Assembly: GCA_027294925.1 (NCBI GenBank)
Contig: JAPULM010000577.1
Coordinates: 1 to 7,343, forward strand
Length of the DNA: 7,343 nt
From: a bacterium
Lineage (GTDB): Bacteria; Tectomicrobia; Entotheonellia; Entotheonellales; Entotheonellaceae
Reading direction: 5' to 3'
In this document: positions 1-5,741 of the stretch, one piece after another
Numbering within the stretch: the first letter of the stretch is position 1
How the letters are laid out: every line of letters begins with the position of its first letter
Program-made: the position numbers and the translations under genes
The notes under the pieces: model-generated
What the model saw: the letters and a program-made list of their open reading frames with translations, nothing else
The model's database searches: none
Told to the model about the DNA's origin: nothing

Positions 1-69
1 ATTTTGCTCTGAGACACCCGCCGTATCTGCTTCGATCTGACGGTCACATGTCGGGCATCGCTCTGTCAT
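1..69 (-). CDS. 5' end of a small CPTC-motif protein, unidentified (partial)
   Basis: Reading leftward from ATG at 69-67, 23 codons stay open to the window edge. The peptide begins MTERCPTCDRQIEAD and continues through acidic and polar residues. A Shine-Dalgarno-like GGGAG at about 76-80 lies 6-7 nt before the ATG, which supports this start. The CPTC pair near the N terminus resembles half of a zinc ribbon or a redox-active CxxC, but 23 residues cannot decide between them. It lies 94 bp downstream of the selenoprotein gene on the same strand and may be the third gene of that operon. A thiol or metal-binding partner would make sense beside a selenoenzyme, but this is inference. It could also be a chance short frame; the RBS and the cysteine motif argue against that. 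Confidence 0.45.
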   Translation of the reverse strand, partial: MTERCPTCDRQIEADTAGVSEQN

Positions 70-157
70 GTTTAATCTCCCAAACACTGATGTTGCTCTT
101 AGCAGCTCCTTGCCTTTCGTCGACGTGGTCGTGGAAGCGGACGATGAACTAGGCCGC

Positions 158-169
158 GTGTGATCACAC
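158..169. repeat. Perfect 12-bp palindrome at the end of the selenoprotein gene
   Basis: GTGTGATCACAC is its own reverse complement and contains the TGA stop (166-164) of the GrdB-like gene. No T-run follows on the minus strand, so it does not look like an intrinsic terminator. It contains TGTGA/TCACA half-sites, but these abut and lack the 6-bp gap of a CRP site. It could be an operator for the following small gene or chance. Confidence 0.4.
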
Positions 170-1495
170 CGTAAGTGCCGACTCCACATCGAAAACGGTC
201 GGTGCCTGCACCGGTGTGCACAAGGCCTGAATGGTGCGCTCAACGAATTTCCGCCGCCAGCTATATTCTTCTTCAGGCGGCAGTTGCGGGTCGCCGAATG
301 GGTGATGGAATTTGCCGCCGCGCACAATCCGGTTGGCCCCGACCCGCGTCGCCACCGTGTACAAACACGTCGCCAACACGGTGGGCAGCCCGGCCCGTTC
401 ACACTCTTTGGCAATCGTAGCGCCGCTACGCGTGCCGGTGCCTCAAGTGGCTGGCAGGACAACCGCCTGTACCTCTTGCCGCAAGAGTTCAGCGGCAATT
501 TCAGCCCCGATGCGGCGCATGGCGTTGAGGCTGCCTAAATTGCCCACAGTGACAAACAGTTCATCGTACAGGGAGCCGATGACACCCTCTTGCTCAAGCT
601 CACGTAGGGCATCCAAAGGCACCACACGATTGGGGTCCTGCAAGGCCGCCGTGTTGTCAAAGCCACCGTGTACCGCATCCCATTCACCCGGCACCATGCG
701 ATCCATGCCTGTAATGTCATAACGCGCCCAGTGCGTCGCTCCGGCGGCTGGTAAGCGGTCCGGGTTGCCGGTACGTACCAGGCCAGCTTCCGTCACCACG
801 GCAAAGCGGATTTGAGACGGGTCTTGCAGTGGGGCAGGCGGCGGCACCACATCGAACGTTTCCACGCTCAATTCGCTGCGATATGCCTCACCACGCCATT
901 TGCGCAACGCCATATCCACCGCACGCACAGCGGCCGGGACGCCAGTGTCGATGGTGCGCCGTATATTGCGCGACAAAAAACCTTCTTCCGCAGCGGCAGC
1001 AATGGGCTCTTGGCGCGCGCGCTTACGGGCCAACCTGGTCATGCCTTGCAGCGCCGGCGCCATGCCTGCGGCACTGGCTTGGGTGGCGATGATGTACACA
1101 TGCTCACGCCGATACAGATCAGCGCCGGGGTTTTCTTCATGCATGCCGGTTACCGCCGGGATACCCAGACGCTCGGCTTCTACGCACAACCGGCCACAGG
1201 CCAGGCCATAGCGCCCGGAGCGAAAGGCTGGGCCGGCGATCAGCACATCGGCTTGCAAGGCCTGCAAGTGTTCCCGCACTTGTTGCACCACCGCATCTTC
1301 GTGCTCACTGAAATAGCCATCGCCACAAATGAGGGTGGCCACCAGCAGTCCGTCGTCCCCCAGATGTTGTTGCAGCAAACGGCCGGGTCCTACCGCCCCA
1401 TCGCGTCGTTGCAATGGCGTATGGGCTTCTTCTTCACCACCTAAACCGCCGAAAAAGGCGTTAATAAAATGCACCACGCGCAGAGGTTTTGCCAT
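164..1495 (-). CDS. GrdB-like selenoprotein: glycine/sarcosine/betaine reductase component B family, selenocysteine at codon 351
   Basis: The gene encodes 443 residues when the in-frame TGA at 445-443 is read as selenocysteine. The first 350 codons match the GrdB/GrdF/GrdH family: N-terminal RVVHFINAFFGGLGGEE, then GDGYFSE, AGPAFRSGRYGLACG, TGMHEENPG, YDITGMDRM and TVGN. After the TGA the family continues in the same frame with UGTGTRSGAT, ERAGLP, GANRIV and FGDPQLPPEEE, so this is neither a frameshift nor decay. Sec351 agrees with the Sec position of about 350 in classical GrdB, and total length also fits (about 436). In the family, the selenolate attacks substrate held by the pyruvoyl subunit in reductive C-N cleavage. 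Here the UxxCxxC motif is UxxGxxS, so both partner cysteines are missing; C365 and C377 are the nearest cysteines downstream. AGGAGG at 1506-1501 overlaps the stop of the upstream GrdE-like gene and sits 5 nt before the ATG, so the genes are cotranscribed. Family assignment is firm; the substrate is unknown. Confidence 0.93.
410..436 (-). promoter_or_regulatory. Bacterial SECIS-like hairpin downstream of the Sec UGA
   Basis: In the mRNA (minus strand), CGUAGC pairs perfectly with GCUACG around a GGC apical loop (430-416). Below a 2x2 internal loop, GGCA (436-433) pairs with UGCC (413-410). Eighteen nucleotides separate the UGA from the loop, and the loop starts with G. This fits the known bacterial SECIS pattern of an apical loop about 16-37 nt after UGA with a conserved G. 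It would be bound by SelB to deliver Sec-tRNA. Folding was done by eye. Confidence 0.78.
443..445 (-). other. Selenocysteine codon (in-frame TGA, Sec351)
   Basis: TGA replaces a sense codon inside the GrdB-like gene, preceded by VVLPAT and followed by GTGTRSGAT. It aligns with the selenocysteine of GrdB, where TST-U-GTCTRCGAT is typical. Family homology is uninterrupted for 92 codons after it. A genuine stop would remove the catalytic region and leave a second frame with no RBS at its first ATG (379). Confidence 0.9.
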
Positions 1496-1500
1496 ATCGT

Positions 1501-1506
1501 CCTCCT
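1501..1506 (-). promoter_or_regulatory. Strong Shine-Dalgarno of the GrdB-like gene, overlapping the preceding stop codon
   Basis: AGGAGG is a perfect anti-16S match. It shares two bases with the TAG stop (1507-1505) of the GrdE-like gene and stands 5 nt before the ATG. The arrangement implies translational coupling and matched output of the two subunits, and it fixes the selenoprotein start at 1495. Confidence 0.8.
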
Positions 1507-2812
1507 AAACATCCGTTGCCGATAATCCCAATTCGGTGCGTTTCCAAATCGCGCCGTACCAGCATGCTACTTCAAGCATTGTTGCCGCGTCACGTGGGTC
1601 TTCGGTTATCGTTGGGCATATCGTCTGACCACCGATAACGCGTTCCACGGCTGGCGCCGCCGGGGTGTGCCAGCCAATCCCACCTACACTAACCAGAGCG
1701 TCCGCTTCGGGTACATAATCCACCATGGTCGGCTCACTGCCATCCGGATTGCCGGATTCTTGCATAATAGCTACTGTTTTCAGGCCCATCTGTTCGCAGG
1801 CTTTGATGGTCTGCATAAAGTCGATGGTGTTATTGCCGCCAGTGCCGCCGACATCGGCGGTGACGATAGCGATATCGGCACCCCACAGCCGGGCGACGCG
1901 CGCCATCATCCAACCCTGGCGCTCTTTTAGCCACTGGTTGTCTTGCCAGCCCCGCCCAATTACCACACCAAGAAAATTCACTTCGCTGCCATGACGGCGG
2001 TACAGCTCGCGCACCATGTAGTTGTGTGTGTGGGCATAGGAAATGGCCCGCCCCGGCTGTCGGTAATTACCATTTACCAGGGCGCCGTCCAACATCTCGT
2101 TGGGATGCAAAATAGTCGGCTCAATGCCTTGCGTGTGTTTGCCGTAGAGAAAGGTTTGAGCCATCAAGCCCTGCTGATGTAATTGATCGACAAAGACGAC
2201 TTTTGGCAGCGCTGCATCAACCGTTTCTAAGCTATAAACTTGCCGTTGCGGTGGGATGAGATCAGCCGTGGTCTGCGCCAGGTAGATGGCCGCTTGCAGT
2301 TTGGCGCGCTGCATGGCAGCGTCAAATTCCGCGTTGGTCACACCGGCTGCCGGGTGACACACCAACACCACATTGGCAGTATCCGAAAAACCGCAATAGG
2401 GCGCCGCCGGACCGCTCATGTCGACAATTGCTTCATGTGGCGATAGGGCGCCGCTGGTGGGTTCCGGGAAAGTGGCGCAGAGCAACACCGCCAGTCCTTG
2501 CAGGAGATGGTTGACGCCATTGCCGGCCGGCATGGCGCTGCCAAAAAAACCGGGATAGACGGTCGAGCGACCGGAAATTTTTACCATCGCTGCCACCGCA
2601 TCGAGAATATGGACAATACGGCACGACTCACCCGGATGGGTCAGCTGAATATCGATATCGCGTATGGCGTGGGGCTCGGCAATCGCCTGGCGCAACGCCT
2701 CCCGTTCCACATACAGGGTGCCGTCTTCGTACCGGGTCTGGGCGTCAAACATCACGCGCCGGACGGGGAACTGCCCGACCTCAAGCCGATCATTGGCAGC
2801 GTTGTCTATCAT
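1505..2812 (-). CDS. GrdE-like protein: glycine/sarcosine/betaine reductase component B alpha/beta precursor family, pyruvoyl cysteine absent
   Basis: The protein has 435 residues, close to classical GrdE (about 430). Family landmarks are visible in order: GTLYVEREAL (31-40), HPGESCRI (59-66), YPGF (86-89), DMSG (131-134), VVLVCHPAAG (148-157), LPKVVFVDQLHQQGLMAQT (202-220), YG (223-224), EPTILHPNEMLDGALVNGN (231-249), ELYRRHG (269-275), NFLGVVI (279-285) and GGTGGNNTIDFM (322-333). In clostridial GrdE the proprotein cuts itself at GN-C, and that Cys becomes the pyruvoyl group that binds the substrate amine. Here the site reads GN-Y (Tyr250, codon TAC) with flanking alignment intact, so that cleavage and cofactor are not expected. 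AGGAG at about 2826-2822 lies 8-9 nt before the ATG at 2812. It is the first gene of the leftward operon, 9 bp ahead of the selenoprotein, with which it presumably forms a complex. Family membership is firm; catalytic role is open. Confidence 0.88.
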   Translation of the reverse strand: MIDNAANDRLEVGQFPVRRVMFDAQTRYEDGTLYVEREALRQAIAEPHAIRDIDIQLTHPGESCRIVHILDAVAAMVKISGRSTVYPGFFGSAMPAGNGVNHLLQGLAVLLCATFPEPTSGALSPHEAIVDMSGPAAPYCGFSDTANVVLVCHPAAGVTNAEFDAAMQRAKLQAAIYLAQTTADLIPPQRQVYSLETVDAALPKVVFVDQLHQQGLMAQTFLYGKHTQGIEPTILHPNEMLDGALVNGNYRQPGRAISYAHTHNYMVRELYRRHGSEVNFLGVVIGRGWQDNQWLKERQGWMMARVARLWGADIAIVTADVGGTGGNNTIDFMQTIKACEQMGLKTVAIMQESGNPDGSEPTMVDYVPEADALVSVGGIGWHTPAAPAVERVIGGQTICPTITEDPRDAATMLEVACWYGAIWKRTELGLSATDV

Positions 2813-2879
2813 GAGCTGGTTCTCCTACTGGGTCGGGAGCCACCTGTTGGGCGAAACGTATTCCTGGGGCTGAGGCTGC

Positions 2880-2908
2880 ATTATGGCAAACTTGCCGCTC
2901 TAGAGCAA
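2880..2908 (-). promoter_or_regulatory. Candidate sigma-70 promoter of the Grd-like operon with internal palindrome
   Basis: On the minus strand TTGCTC (2908-2903) and CATAAT (2885-2880) are spaced by exactly 17 nt. The -10 matches five of six consensus bases, while the -35 matches only three. A start near 2873 would give a leader of about 60 nt. The inverted repeat GGCAA-AC-TTGCC (2885-2896) and the palindrome GCTCTAGAGC (2897-2906) fill the spacer, where a repressor would commonly bind. Another GGCAA occurs at 2933-2937. Predicted by eye only. Confidence 0.35.
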
Positions 2909-2976
2909 GGGCGTGAGAATGTTGTAAATTGTGGCAAGCGCCGTGCGGTTTGGCGTATCTTGACCGATAGCTTTAG

Positions 2977-2992
2977 GGGCTTGTCCCTTGCG
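2977..2992 (+). promoter_or_regulatory. Sigma-54-like -24/-12 element
   Basis: The plus strand shows GGGC at 2977-2980 and TTGC at 2988-2991. The invariant GG (2978-2979) and GC (2990-2991) have the required spacing of 12 nt from start to start. The match to TGGCAC-N5-TTGCA fails at four less conserved positions. It points toward the SDR run but would leave a 5' leader of about 200 nt. No enhancer-binding regulator gene is in the window. Confidence 0.22.
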
Positions 2993-3031
2993 GCTCTTCC
3001 GAAAAAGCAGTCATTACGCTATAGTACAGAT

Positions 3032-3052
3032 GCAACGGGCAACGGGCAACGG
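3032..3052. repeat. Tandem repeat (GCAACGG)x3
   Basis: Three perfect head-to-tail 7-bp copies occupy 3032-3038, 3039-3045 and 3046-3052 in the divergent promoter region. They could be an iteron-like regulator site for the SDR operon or a slippage-generated microsatellite. The seven-base period is not a full helical turn, so phased binding is not obvious. Confidence 0.75.
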
Positions 3053-3202
3053 ACATAGCAGCTATTGTCTAGGTAGAGTCGTTAGGAAAAGATGTTATGC
3101 AGTTTCAGATCGAGGCGATGGAGCGATTCCGTGATGCGGTATCTCGTTAAAAGCCAAATGGCGTAGAGATCAGTCACCATTTTTTTTCATAAGGAAGATG
3201 AT

Positions 3203-3970
3203 ATGCGACTGCAAGGCAAAACAGCTTTGATTACCGGCGCTAGCCGCAATCTTGGTAAAGCGACCGCGTTGGCCTTTGCCCGTGAAGGAGCCGATCTGGT
3301 GCTGAACACGCGGACCAATCAAGAAGAACTGGATGCTGTAACGGCTGAATGCCAGGCCCTGGGGGTGAAAGCGTTGCCGGTACTGGCCGACGTTTCCGAT
3401 GCGGAGCAGGCGGCCCGTATGGTCGAGCAAGGTCTGCAGCATTTTGGAAAAATCGATGTTTTGGTAAGCAATGCGGCCATTCGACCGCATAAGGCGATCA
3501 CCGAGGTGTCGATTGAGGAATGGCATCAAGTCATGGCGGTGAATCTAAACGCCCCCTTTTATCTGTGTAAGGCGGTGGTGCCGTCGATGATTCGGCAGGG
3601 TAACGGTAGCATTATTACGCTCGGCGGCATGTCCAGCATGAGTGGCCGACCCAATACGGTATCGGTAACCGCTGCCAAAACCGGCTTATTGGGACTAACG
3701 CGAGCCCTGGCGGCTGAGCTTGGTCCTCATGGTGTGCGTGTGAACATGGTCGTACCCGGCTCGATGGATACCGAGCGGCGCTATGCCGACTGGTATCCGG
3801 AGCACCAGGAGACGGCGGTGAACGATCCGTCTCGCCTCAACCGCATCCCGCTACGTCGTCAGGGCAGGCCGGATGAAATTGCCTATACGTGTGTGTTTCT
3901 CGCCTCTGATGAATCGTCTTACATCACCGGTGATCGCATCTTATGTATGGGCGGTAGTTTTATCGGCTAG
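3203..3970 (+). CDS. SDR-family protein with atypical active site (catalytic Ser and Tyr replaced)
   Basis: The 255-residue protein has the classical SDR length and Rossmann fold. The cofactor motif is TGASRNLG (11-18), with the middle Gly changed to Asn. A basic TR follows the second strand (36-37), suggesting NADP(H). Other landmarks are ADVSD (62-66), SNAA (89-92, usually NNAG), Asn114, VPG (184-186) and C-terminal GGSFIG. Aligned with FabG-type enzymes, the catalytic Ser is Gly142, the Tyr of YxxxK is Val155, and Lys159 remains. Ordinary SDR acid-base chemistry is therefore not expected. From memory, related bacterial SDR-like proteins have a similar GG-M and non-Tyr pattern, so this may be a real subfamily and not a mutation. 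AAGGAAG at 3191-3197 supports the ATG. It is first in the rightward run, 33 bp before the next SDR. It may be a partner of that enzyme or a non-redox catalyst. Confidence 0.88.
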   Translation: MRLQGKTALITGASRNLGKATALAFAREGADLVLNTRTNQEELDAVTAECQALGVKALPVLADVSDAEQAARMVEQGLQHFGKIDVLVSNAAIRPHKAITEVSIEEWHQVMAVNLNAPFYLCKAVVPSMIRQGNGSIITLGGMSSMSGRPNTVSVTAAKTGLLGLTRALAAELGPHGVRVNMVVPGSMDTERRYADWYPEHQETAVNDPSRLNRIPLRRQGRPDEIAYTCVFLASDESSYITGDRILCMGGSFIG

Positions 3971-4003
3971 TATGGCGTAGCGCTATAAAAGAGGAAAGAT
4001 ATC

Positions 4004-4756
4004 ATGAGGCTGGTAGGAAAAGTTGCCCTGGTTAGCGGCGGCGCCCGTGGCATGGGCGCTACCGAAGCGCGATTGTTTGCCCAGGAGGGTGCAAAAGTTA
4101 TCATTGGCGATGTGCTGGAAAGCGAAGGTCAGCAAACCGCAGCGTCTATCAAAGCATCGGGTGGCGAAGCACTGTTTGTGCGGCTCGATGTGACGAGCGA
4201 AAGCAATTGGCAGCAGGTGGTTGAGACTGCAGTCAAGCAGTTTGGCAAACTGGATATTCTGGTTAATAATGCCGGTATCAGCGTTAAGGGCAGGGTAGAA
4301 GATACCACCGTCGAAGATTGGAACCGGGTTATGGATATCAATGCCAAAGGCGTTTTTCTTGGCACCAAGGCAGCGATTCCGGCCATGCGCCAGGCGGGCG
4401 GCGGTTCGATCATTAATATCTCGTCGCAGCTCGGCTTGGTGGGGGCTGACAATAGTAGCCCGCAGTATCAAGCCTCCAAAGGTGCCGTACGCCTATTGAC
4501 TAAAGCTACGGCGATTCAGTACGCCGGGGAAGGTATCCGTGTTAACTCGGTGCACCCGGGTCCTATTGCAACGCCGATGACGGAGGAGCGCCGGGCAGAT
4601 CCGGACTACTACAAGCTCACCGTCTCGCGTATTCCGCTCGGCAGGTATGGCCAGCCCGAAGATGTGGCGTATGGCGTGCTCTATTTGGCTTCCGACGAAG
4701 CAGCCTTTGTTACCGGTAGTGAGCTGGTCATTGATGGCGGTTGGACGGCGCAGTAG
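4004..4756 (+). CDS. Classical SDR oxidoreductase, NAD(H)-type
   Basis: This 250-residue enzyme carries the full SDR signature: SGGARGMG (11-18, the TGxxxGxG position), Asp36 at the end of the second strand (a mark of NAD(H) preference), LDVTSE (61-66), NNAG (88-91), Asn113, Ser141, Tyr155-x3-Lys159 (YQASK), HPG (184-186) and C-terminal VIDGGWTAQ. The overall pattern resembles hydroxysteroid, cyclohexanol and glucose-1-dehydrogenase-like SDRs, which oxidise a secondary alcohol to a ketone in the cytoplasm. The substrate cannot be told within this family. GAGG at 3991-3994 lies 9 nt before the ATG. The 33-bp gap to the preceding SDR with no terminator implies cotranscription. As the upstream SDR lacks Ser and Tyr, this gene is the likelier source of dehydrogenase activity in the pair. 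Confidence 0.92.
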   Translation: MRLVGKVALVSGGARGMGATEARLFAQEGAKVIIGDVLESEGQQTAASIKASGGEALFVRLDVTSESNWQQVVETAVKQFGKLDILVNNAGISVKGRVEDTTVEDWNRVMDINAKGVFLGTKAAIPAMRQAGGGSIINISSQLGLVGADNSSPQYQASKGAVRLLTKATAIQYAGEGIRVNSVHPGPIATPMTEERRADPDYYKLTVSRIPLGRYGQPEDVAYGVLYLASDEAAFVTGSELVIDGGWTAQ

Positions 4757-4845
4757 GGTGGCGCTGGTAGGTGTTACACGCTGGCGTATTCGGTATGCGT
4801 GGCGGCGATAAAATTAGGCTGAGCAAGAAGGTCCTAGTTTTCCTT

Positions 4846-4859
4846 GATTGAGGATTGAG
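4846..4859. repeat. Tandem GATTGAG repeat upstream of the third SDR
   Basis: Two perfect 7-bp copies (4846-4852 and 4853-4859) sit just before the AAAAAAAGGA ribosome-binding region of the next gene, in the 120-bp gap 4757-4876. The gap shows no clear terminator, and only a -10-like TAAAAT (4809-4814) without a matching -35. The repeat may be chance. Confidence 0.4.
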
Positions 4860-4876
4860 AAAAAAAGGATGTGTTG

Positions 4877-5740
4877 ATGGCTGAATTGACGCATACCATG
4901 GACGGGAAAATCTGCCTGGTGACGGGCGCCACCTCGGGTGTTGGCCTGGTCACAGCCCAGGCGCTAGCCCAACAAGGCGCAACAGTAGTTGTGGGGGCTC
5001 GTGACCCCGAGCGCGGCGCCAATACCGTTGATCGTATCAAGCAAGCGACCGGCAACACGGTAGTGCAATGGGTGCTGGCGGATCTATCGGTGCAGGCGCA
5101 GGTTCGCCAACTGGCGGCGGACGTCCAGCGTCGCTTTTCACGTCTTGATCTATTAATCAATAATGCCGGTGCCATTTTTAGCACACGCAGTCTGAGCGCC
5201 GACGGCATCGAAATGACCTTTGCCTTGAATCACCTGGGCTATTTTCTGCTCACCCATCTGCTGCTCGATGCCCTTAAGGCCAGTTCCGCCGCTCGTATCA
5301 TCAATGTTGCCTCCAATGCCCATTGGCGCGGCCGCATAGATTTTGACGATATACAGGGCGAACGACGCTATGGCGGCTGGCGCGTCTATTGTCAGTCCAA
5401 GCTGGCCAATATCATCTTTACCTATGAATTGGCACGGCGCCTGGCGGGCTCCAGTGTGACCGTCAACACGCTGCATCCGGGTTTTGTTGCTACCGGCTTT
5501 GGCCTCAATAATCGTGGCTGGTTCGGCAGCTTCGTGAAGGTGGCGCAACTTGCCGCCATCAGCCCAGCCGAGGGAGCAGAAACAATGATCTATCTGGCCA
5601 CTTCGCCGCAGGTGACGGCGGTCAGTGGTCAGTATTTCGTGAAAAAATGCGCTGTAAAATCTTCCCAAGCATCCTACGATCAAATTGCTGCGCAGCGTCT
5701 GTGGCAACTCAGCGCAGCGCTGACGGGTTCGGATATCTAG
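4877..5740 (+). CDS. Retinol-dehydrogenase-like SDR, NADP(H)-type
   Basis: Starting at ATG 4877 the protein has 287 residues. This start is chosen because AAGGA (4865-4869) lies 7 nt upstream; the in-frame GTG at 4871 would be only 1 nt from it. Motifs are TGATSGVG (16-23), GARD with Arg42 (NADPH preference), ADLS (68-71), NNAG (95-98), Asn118 in FALNHLGYF, Ser146, YCQSK (171-175) and HPG (200-202), followed by FVATGFG. The segment GGWRVYCQSKLANI and the long tail after residue 202 are typical of retinol dehydrogenase and protochlorophyllide-reductase-like SDRs, which act on aldehydes, retinoids and other lipophilic carbonyls. All catalytic residues are present. The stop is separated by one base from the 2OG oxygenase start, so the two are translated from one mRNA. 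The real substrate is unknown. Confidence 0.9.
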   Translation: MAELTHTMDGKICLVTGATSGVGLVTAQALAQQGATVVVGARDPERGANTVDRIKQATGNTVVQWVLADLSVQAQVRQLAADVQRRFSRLDLLINNAGAIFSTRSLSADGIEMTFALNHLGYFLLTHLLLDALKASSAARIINVASNAHWRGRIDFDDIQGERRYGGWRVYCQSKLANIIFTYELARRLAGSSVTVNTLHPGFVATGFGLNNRGWFGSFVKVAQLAAISPAEGAETMIYLATSPQVTAVSGQYFVKKCAVKSSQASYDQIAAQRLWQLSAALTGSDI

Positions 5741-5741
5741 T

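Larger units (their letters stand above)
2813..3202. other. 390-bp divergent intergenic region
   Basis: This stretch separates the leftward Grd-like operon from the rightward SDR run and must hold the promoters for both. No convincing gene is present: the plus-strand open frame that ends at 3058 is antisense to the GrdE-like gene for most of its length. The region contains a candidate sigma-70 promoter with a palindrome for the left operon (2880-2908), a sigma-54-like element (2977-2992), a weak -10-like TATAGT (3020-3025), a triple GCAACGG repeat (3032-3052), a small inverted repeat ATAGC-A-GCTAT (3055-3065), and a run of eight Ts (3180-3187) just before the RBS of the first SDR. Confidence 0.7.

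Noticed and set aside
158..169. CRP-binding site
   Set aside because: TGTGA and TCACA half-sites overlap at the centre instead of being separated by 6 bp.
443..445. TGA as a true stop, nonsense mutation or sequencing error in the GrdB-like gene
   Set aside because: It coincides with the known Sec position of the family, the frame and homology continue unbroken to a natural stop at 164, and a SECIS-like hairpin lies at the right distance.
812..1444. 210-codon open frame on the plus strand
   Set aside because: It is antisense to the conserved GrdB-like gene, has no recognisable domain, and has an unusual His/Gln/Arg-rich composition.
2498..3058. 186-codon open frame on the plus strand, reaching into the intergenic region
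   Set aside because: More than half is antisense to the GrdE-like gene, no family motif is visible, and no good RBS is seen.
3097..3150. 17-codon open frame (MQFQIEAMERFRDAVSR) in the divergent region, with a weak purine-rich sequence upstream
   Set aside because: It is too short, with no codon run or stem-loop suggesting an attenuator leader; a leader peptide cannot be excluded but is not supported.
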